A DNA stretch of 64,000 nt from Liolophura sinensis (lineage: Eukaryota; Mollusca; Polyplacophora; Chitonida; Chitonidae), in NCBI RefSeq assembly GCF_032854445.1, contig NC_088302.1, forward strand, positions 42,377,645 to 42,441,644. The letters are read 5' to 3'. Made by a program: the position numbers and the translations under genes. The notes beneath the pieces were generated by a model that worked only from the letters and a program-made list of their open reading frames with translations, did no database searches and was not told the DNA's origin. Position 1 is the first letter of the stretch. Each line of letters opens with the position of its first letter. Shown in pieces: positions 57,075 to 64,000 of this stretch.

Positions 57075-58560
57075 AATATTTTCCCTGTCTTTATGAATTT
57101 TTTTAATGAATTCAAAGTTTTCAGGGTTTACCCATCACGTAAATGTATGTCTTCAGCAGGAAAGGCTGCTGCGACAGTCACACAAATTAGAAGAAAAGAG
57201 ATGAATTCTTTCCAAAAAACAAAACTTAAAGATGTTTTAAAATGTTTAAGAAATTAAATTTGTGGCTTGTATCATGGTAGTGAATATCTGTATATCTTAA
57301 ATTATACAAAAAAATAAAGTTTCAGATGGAAGTGCTCACATAGGCTCTTCATGTTTCTTGCTTGTTCATGCGATTTCCATCCCCCCTCTCCCCCCGTACC
57401 CTCCCCCGCCTTTTGGTTTTACCCACCTCTGAAGAGATTTTCTTGTAACTACAGTATAACTTCAACAGCATAACTCCAGTCGAATTTTTGCCATGATATT
57501 AGGTTAGTTCAAATAAAAACCTTTCACAAAATATCGGAAATGTCTGTGCACGTTCAGAATTGGTAATAGAGTTCCTCATATTTATAAAGCGGGGCGTATT
57601 ATACATTGTGTAAGTTTCTAAAACTTTAGCATCATTTTAACACGATGAAATATTACAGGTACGAGTCAAATGTTTAAAGAGAACATACAGTCTGGCACTA
57701 GATATACACGGGAAGTATTGTACAGGACAAAGTTATCACAGAAAAATATGTAAAAAATTCTGTAAACTTTTGAAAGCCTAGAAGATGAAGTTCAGCATTG
57801 GAGCACTGACGACCAATTCACAACCGAGTAGCAATGTTGTAGAAGCTCTTATGAACTTAGCCAATCACTAGTGCTGAAAGCGTCACGTGATAACTGGCTG
57901 TCACGCATATTACCTCTCGACTTTCAGCGTGGTTTCTTGTGGACAGTGAACAGACAGATATCGATGCAATGAATTGGATTTTGCGGTTATTTTAAGTGTT
58001 AAACTGATGCATTTTGAACGACACATTTATGAGTAAAGAACAAAGAACGGCTGTCTGTGTCGTTTTCTTATTGCCATATTGTTTAATACCAATGGTACGG
58101 GCGAGCTCCCAGGTTTTGTGACGTCACTCTAGATAGCTATAACATGACAAGATGGCGTCACCAAATGAGAGTCTAGGCACTGACCATTGTTTGCTATTTA
58201 TTTTGTTGATAAACGGTTTAGAACTTTTTCCATATTTTCAGAACATTTCTGAAATACTACTTTATTAAATAATTCAGTTTTATTGGTTGACTTTATGATC
58301 ACTTTAAAGAAAAGTAATAATTTGAGGTATTCCTGGTAAATACAGAAAATTTGAATTGATCTCTGCATAGCCTATTTAAATGAGATGCTTTGCTGTAATT
58401 GCTGCGAATAAAATTTGCATTTGTTTTTCTCGGCAATTAGTCAATCTAAAGAAGAGATTTAAGCTGTGTATATGTTTATACGTCATGCATAAAATGAGGC
58501 GATTTACGAGGAAATTAATTTACGATCATTTACGATAAGTAGGTCAATAAACTAGAATAT
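57075..58560. other. Non-coding downstream part of copy 2
   Basis: Close match to 46255-47745, no exon recognised. Confidence 0.5.
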
Positions 58561-58561
58561 A

Positions 58562-58627
58562 CATAGGTGAGAGGCTCCTAGGTCATTGCGCCGCACTGGG
58601 ACGCTAACCATCTCGGCCACAAGCCCC
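58562..58627 (-). mobile_element. tRNA-like SINE head fragment (copy 2)
   Basis: Paralogue of 47748-47812. Confidence 0.6.
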
Positions 58628-58637
58628 CGTATTACTA

Positions 58638-58994
58638 AAAGAGTGAGTGAGTGAATGGGTGAGTGCTTTGGGTTTAACGTCGTACTTAACAATTTTCCAG
58701 TCATATGACGACGAAGGAATCCTTATGGTGTACGTAATGTGCCTCCTTGTCGCAGGACGGATTTCCACTGCTATTTTATGTAGTGCTGCTTCACTGAGAC
58801 GACTTAAGTATGTAAATCGACCCATTATACTGATACGGATCAACCAGTCGTTGCACTATCCCCTTCATGCTGAACGCCAAGCGAGAAATTTACAACCTCC
58901 TTTTTTAAAGTCTGAGGTGTAAGTCGACCCAGGATTGATCTTGGATATACCGCTCAGGAAGCGGACACTCTGCCAACTTTGCTATCCAGGCCGC
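58638..58994 (-). mobile_element. SINE family 2, near full-length copy (copy 2)
   Basis: Paralogue of 47822-48177 with the same boundaries: gagtgagt repeat, gggtttaacgtcgtacttaa, body, tRNA-like head ending in gctatccaggccgctc. Confidence 0.85.
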
Positions 58995-59796
58995 TCAAGT
59001 TTACTAAAAGATGATAACGTGATGCTTGTTTACCATTTTCTGCAGGTACAGGTTTATTTGCTCTCATTCCATTTACAACATCTCCATGAATTTCAAGATT
59101 AAAAGACAAATTCAGTGCAATCTTTAGATTGCAAGTTGGGCTTCATGGACCCATATTTATTGGTGCATAAGTGTGAAATTATTTTTCACCCCATTATGCA
59201 CTTTTTTTATCTCTTCATGTAATATCGCATGTAACTAAGCCTATAAATAATCCAGTGTGGTATTGCATCATCATGATATGATGAAAATTTAATTATACTG
59301 CATATGGGTCATTTGGTAGATGTAAGCACATGTATGTAAATCAATACAGATAGGTCTGTAAAAGTTTCACACTAGAAGATGTATCTACAGATAGGGTTTC
59401 ATCATTCTTGGTGATGTGTTGTTCTTGGCTTTAAGGATTATACACTGTAAGATGGGAGTGTCCTGCTTCAGCAGTTAAATGGTTTCTGTAATCAAGTAAA
59501 AAATTGACCAATTAGTGATGTCTCTTGTTCAAGCTCTTGTTGGTACGGGTTTGGCTTTGTGTCAACAGGTTTGTCGTGTTGTTGGAGCTGCGTGGGGCTT
59601 TCCCTGCCTCTACCCTGCTTCCATCACCTATGTAAATATTTCTCCCCATTTCAGCTAAATAGCCGTCAGTTTGTCATACCAATCAAGTTAACAAACACTT
59701 GGAAAGTCTTCGAACGAAAAAGATGTTACATAATGTACTAAATGTCTTTATTTTGTATGCAAAAAGGCCTTTGAAGTGATCACCATTTTCAAATAA

Positions 59797-59925
59797 TGAC
59801 AAATAAAATAAAGACAATGAGCATAATGACAACGAGGATAATGTTAATAACAATAATGCCAATAGGGACAACGGCAATGGAAATAATGAGAATAACGACA
59901 ATACGAATGAAGACAATGAGGATAA
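59797..59925. repeat. Degenerate AAT/GAC triplet-rich repeat (copy 2)
   Basis: Paralogue of 48955-49080; three frames stay open because of the triplet bias. Confidence 0.7.
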
Positions 59926-59984
59926 TTGATCTTTTTGTGCTAAACATGCATACATGTACAGAGTTTTTCAAGACGTCCCTGATC

Positions 59985-60253
59985 ACTTTAGTGGCCTAAT
60001 GGTCAGAGTGCCCGCCTTGAAGTCGGGAAATTCGGGATCAAATCCAAGTCGAGTCAAACCAAAGACTTTAAAAAATGGTACTTGTTGCGTTCTCGCTTGG
60101 TGGTCCGGTGTCTTCGGCATGATGCTTCAGTGGCGACATGGAATAGCACTGTCTCAAGAAGGCAGTATATTTACATACACCTAATGACTCCTCGTCGTCT
60201 GAAAATTTATTAAGTACGACGTTAAACCCTAAGCTTTCATTCCTTCATTCCAA
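59985..60253 (+). mobile_element. tRNA-derived SINE (third type), full copy
   Basis: Head tggcctaatggtcagagtgc with A box, B box gggatcaaatcc, body (ccggtgtcttcggcatgatg), and 3' end ttaagtacgacgttaaaccc followed by an attcctt-type tail. The aagtacgacgttaaac word is the reverse complement of the family 2 domain gtttaacgtcgtactt, so both families share a 3' module. Confidence 0.78.
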
Positions 60254-62836
60254 GGCTTCTCCCAAGTTTTGCCTCCATTTAGAAATCTACAACACAGACC
60301 AGTGTCGCAGAAGTTACAAATTCGTGAGTGTGGCGTAAATCATTGGCAAAAAAATCTAGATATGCCCTATAAGCTGGTTTTGAATAATTATGACGTCACC
60401 CGAGGCATTGAGTTACTGGCGTCGAAACTGAGCCTATGCAGTTTAACATTATGAATGAGAAAAGTGTTTTCGTTCGATTTTCTTTGCAAGAATATGAACT
60501 TCTCAACTTAATGTGACGAAAACACATGGATAAACTCTTGACTGTATACTGAGTATTTTAAAAGAAATACATCATTTGTATAAGAACAACAACACGAAAA
60601 TGGCGCAAAATAATAAAATAAGTAACTGTCGTCTGCAGCTTACCTGAACGAATCAGAGAAAAGCGATCACCACTACCGAACATTCGACCTGCAGATTTAT
60701 ATGGACACAGAACTATGATTCTTCCTACATGTCTTGTGCATGTCTAACATTTTATTGTTAACGAAAACGAAATATAAGAAGAGTTTCGTGGGCTTATTTT
60801 TTGATAAAGGGATACGTTGCTGACGATTGATTACAAAAAGAACACTCAAATCCCAGTGACCGATTGTCACAGAATTCTGGTATAAAAATGTACTCAATGT
60901 TGGCTTAGAACTCATAATTTATGAAACAGGAATATATTTTCCTGGAGTTTCTATGGTCTTACCTTAATTAGAAGCTATTTAGATATTTATTTCCGACTGA
61001 ACTGATTTACGTCACTTCGCCATGACGTTCAGCACTTTTGATTGGAGGCTTTAGAATCTAGGATTTTATTAATTACGAAAAGTGTTCATGTTTTATATTG
61101 GTATGGTTAGAAAGATCAGATTTTATAGCATCTGTGTTCTTCAAATTAATATTTAATACAGCACTAGTTGATAGAAATTACTGGGTTTTTCTTTATGTTG
61201 GCACGGGGGAAAAGTACACTATTTTGGCCATATTGGTTTCGGCATCATAGTAAATTATCGATGGAGCGTAGTAAGAGGCGAACGCTGCACAATGCACGTC
61301 AGCCAATCAAAATGGAGGACTTTTGGTGGTTAGCACTGCCTGCATTGTCTAGATGCTATAAAAAGGCATCGATCATGGCGTCTGACAGATGGTCCTGGAG
61401 GTTTACCACAGTCAAGACAAGGGCAAAGGCAAAGGCAAGATCACGGCAAAGGCAAGATTAAGACAAGGCACAAAGGTATTCGATTCCACCTGAGAATCGC
61501 TCGATCTGGCGGGAGATTTGCTATCTTCAGTATATTACGTATGGCGGATTTAGTGTTATACTAAAGGGACTGTGACTATATGAGTTAAAGAGTTACTCCT
61601 CTTACATTAAAACATACCTAAGAATTACGGTTAGGTAGAAATTCCAGCACATATACCTGTCGAAATATTTTTAAATTGCTAAAGAATGTTCACCTTCTAT
61701 AGCTGTGTCAACAAGCCTCCCAGAGTTATTCCCCCTGAAACTCTGTGTCGCAAATGGCATTGCTGATTCTGAACGAATATTAGATGCTTTGACTGTATAT
61801 ATGTGAATAAATGGACTTCACTGTTTAGTGTTCGAACTGATAAAACAAATCTTCGGATCTTCTGTTATGCTGTTCTTGCCGATTTACTGAAAGAATTCGA
61901 AAGACTTGAGTTTTCCTCCAAGAGTTATCCCGTAACAATACATACTGGGAATGTATTTGGTGTATTAAAAAGAATAGCAGCATTGAATAAATGATTGGAG
62001 TATTGAGAGTAAATCCATATTTGTGTAGTGGTGTCTCCAAATACTTGAGGTAAATATCGGTCTCATACGCTACCAAAATATTATCTGGTGATAAGCAGAG
62101 CAAAACCTGTAATCTTAACCTCTAAAGATCAAAAGACTGGGTTTTAAAGAAATATCCGCTACAATACCCAAGTGTAGAGCTTGTGTTGCTACGTGTCACT
62201 GACTAAAGTCAGTTTTGGTAACGAGAATGACTGATTTCACAGACAACTGAATATAAGTGGCTCTCTAAAAGAAATGGACTATAGCATAGAAATTTAGTGT
62301 TTATGCAAGCTCACAATGCGCGCCATCATTCTTCCAAAGACAACATTCCATGTCACTCATTAGAACGAATTACACCAGAGCCACACAAGAAAATCGCTAA
62401 GAACTCTGCCACCATAACTACGTGAATCCAAAGTTAGAAATACTCTGCACTAATATATTTGAAATACACCATAAACTAGTATCCTGCTAAATACAGATAA
62501 ACTAGAAAAATGGTGCTGAAAATTTGGGATATGCAAAACATGATAACTTCAACAAGAAAAACATTTTATTCAAAACCATAATGCAAATTCAGGTCAAAGC
62601 ATTCCAAACGTATTAGAACCTGTGAGAAAGGACAAGCACTTGGAACACTTTTTGGACATTTAATAACGGGTCTATCACAAACTGCATAAAAGCTCCGTGT
62701 ACACCTACACACAAGAGATCATTAATTGTTCTGTTGTTTTAAGGATAAATCTAGAATATCTAAACAAAAAAATGTTGATAGTTATTTTTAATGAGACTTG
62801 AGTCACGTAATTTAAACCGGTGGAGATTATATTACC
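60254..62836. other. No gene recognised
   Basis: A TATA-like ctataaaaagg near 61357 precedes an ATG (61376) with a 28-codon frame of aaggcaagg-type simple sequence; not supported as a gene. Short open frames on both strands lack splice or domain evidence. Confidence 0.35.
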
Positions 62837-63495
62837 TTAATGGAATATGGCCAGTCTGCCATCAGTAAAACATGTCTGTACTTGAGAGGAGACTTCACGG
62901 TTGAATTGAGAAGAAAATCTTCCTTTTTCACGAGCGAAGTTTGAAGCTGCAGCTTCTGTCGTAAGTTTTAGTAAGCTCCTGAAAACATAAAATTATTAGG
63001 TTCCCGTCATCAACCACGAGATTAACGTTGTTTTTCAGGATTCTTTAAAACGTTTCTTGTAAACCCACAGCCGAGTTAATAAGAACTGGATTCCAACCTG
63101 CGGTTTTATTTTTAGTGGATGAACCTATACCGCGACGAGAACAAATGTTTGGTTGAATGAACCAATGAGAGCCCCGCAGATGTATGTGGTTAGTGCATAA
63201 AGACAAACATCTGGTGATTTTTTTTATCATTTTATGGAATATTCTGGTAAGACCTACAGTCATGCTCTATTGTTACTCACCTGCATACAATAGTGTGCAG
63301 ATATCGCTTTAGAACTAAGTCGTGTCCATTGTAAAGGTGAAAAGTCTCCATTTCAGACAAAATTCCGTTGAGGTACAACATTTCGTGTTCTAGGTCATTA
63401 TCAGTTAAAGATTCACAAATATAAAACCCGAGTCTATAGTACGTGAAATTTTCATTTCTTTTTCCATGAGTCCATTCTCTAAAATACACGTTCAT
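62837..63495 (-). CDS. Unrecognised protein, last two exons
   Basis: Exon 63495-63281 gives 71 codons plus two bases from an in-frame ATG (YYRLGFYICESLTDNDLEHE and ETFHLYNGHDLVLKRYLHTI in part) and ends at a strong donor (TGCAG|GTGAGTAA). The exon 62978-62837 follows a good acceptor (ttttatgttttcag), joins in phase 2 and adds 46 residues (LLKLTTEAAASNFAREKGRF in part) before TAA. The combined frame is the only open one in the second exon, which supports the join. The first exon may extend further or start at another acceptor; a stop lies 27 bases upstream of the ATG. No domain, signal peptide or membrane segment was recognised. Confidence 0.45.
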
Positions 63496-64000
63496 TCTAT
63501 GTTTTTTAAATTTTTCTGTTCATTATATGTATCGAATTAATTGACCTCCAACCTATCAAAAAAACATTCTTGAATGAGACGTCAAATAACAATCAAATAA
63601 ATCAATCTACTTAATAAAAGCAAGTTGTTAGGGGCGCTGCCACACTGACGTGTAATAGACCTGCTCTGAATTACCTCCCTTATTACATGACAGCGATTAT
63701 GACGTAACGAGTGTTTAGTTTTTGAGGCAAGAAACTACGAGAAGTGGGACCTCGCCTAATAAAGCATGCAGTATGCAGTTATGTGACGACAGTGACAATT
63801 TTTTCTTGGCAACATTATGTACGAAAACCTGATATCAGTCTTTGAGAGTCGCAGAGAGATGTTAAATGAATTTCATGTTTTTCATCTGGTGAGTTCGCCA
63901 AAGCTGTGCTGTATTTAATTACAGCCATGTGGCCTTTTGAAATTACCTCAAATTGGATTGAAAATAACGTTTATCCTGGGAATAGGTTTACAAAATTAAA
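63496..64000. other. No feature recognised
   Basis: AT-rich sequence upstream of the unrecognised minus-strand gene; could hold its promoter or an intron. Confidence 0.3.

Larger units (their letters stand above)
49298..60134. repeat. Tandem segmental duplication, copy 2
   Basis: Direct repeat of copy 1. The junction at about 49297/49298 joins the tRNA-like SINE body (ggcggcatgg) to agtctttaacttctgag, the same words that start copy 1 at 36848, followed by a 12-base insertion (gatacgtcttta). Copy 2 is shorter, about 10.8 kb, because it lacks about 0.6 kb near 50930 and the solo LTR. Confidence 0.9.

Noticed and set aside
59683-59999. Ile/Met/Thr-rich and Leu/Ser-rich frames
   Set aside because: Translations of the AAT/GAC triplet-rich tract, open in several frames because of its composition.
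61357-61460. TATA box with short ORF of aaggcaagg repeats
   Set aside because: The 28-codon frame is simple sequence and there is no polyadenylation or splice signal near it.

Overview
The window is eukaryotic, most probably from a marine mollusc or another lophotrochozoan. Introns with GT-AG borders, tRNA-derived SINEs carrying a conserved 3' domain familiar from molluscan genomes, minisatellites, a LINE remnant and a Ty3/Gypsy-type element fill most of it. Coding density is very low and no bacterial-style operon is present. The species cannot be fixed from the sequence alone.

Layout. 0-2 kb: two SINE pieces and, on the minus strand, the first coding exon (1656-1773) of an AMT-type ammonium transporter whose remaining exons lie left of the window. 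2-11 kb: minisatellites, a promoter-like TATA plus 5' splice site, a cluster of ACGTCA sites and a degraded LINE. 11.7-36.5 kb: a minus-strand gene of unknown function. Its three terminal exons (14457-11679) join in phase and encode a Cys-rich segment. Weaker upstream exons at 17.0, 20.1, 25.6, 34.9 and 36.4 kb can be chained in phase. SINEs, a degenerate satellite and a nearly 6-kb LTR retrotransposon (28365-34334) lie between them. 35.1-36.1 kb: a two-family minisatellite.

36.85-60.13 kb: a direct tandem duplication of about 12.4 kb (copy 1, 36848-49297; copy 2, 49298-60134). Each copy carries one five-part gene on the plus strand for a 150-residue secreted precursor: signal peptide, short cationic peptide with six cysteines in a symmetric C-x3-C-x3-C-x5-C-x3-C-x3-C pattern, Gly plus tetrabasic processing site, then a C-terminal pro-domain with two EF-hand loops. 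This looks like a host-defence (antimicrobial) peptide family. Signal peptide, cysteine-rich peptide and EF-hand C-terminus is the architecture reported for mussel mytimycin, but the cysteine pattern here is different. The two copies share an identical signal peptide while the mature peptide has diverged strongly. This pair is the most interesting content of the window.

60-64 kb: another SINE, mostly unremarkable DNA, and the last two exons of an unrecognised minus-strand gene (63495-62837).

The LTR element is unusual. Its integrase precedes the pre-RT/RNase H remnants (Gmr1-like order), the reverse transcriptase core is deleted, and an inverted copy of its own 3' end sits between gag and protease. 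A SINE has inserted in the integrase, yet the two LTRs differ by only about four substitutions. A related solo LTR lies in the minisatellite of duplication copy 1 and is absent from copy 2.
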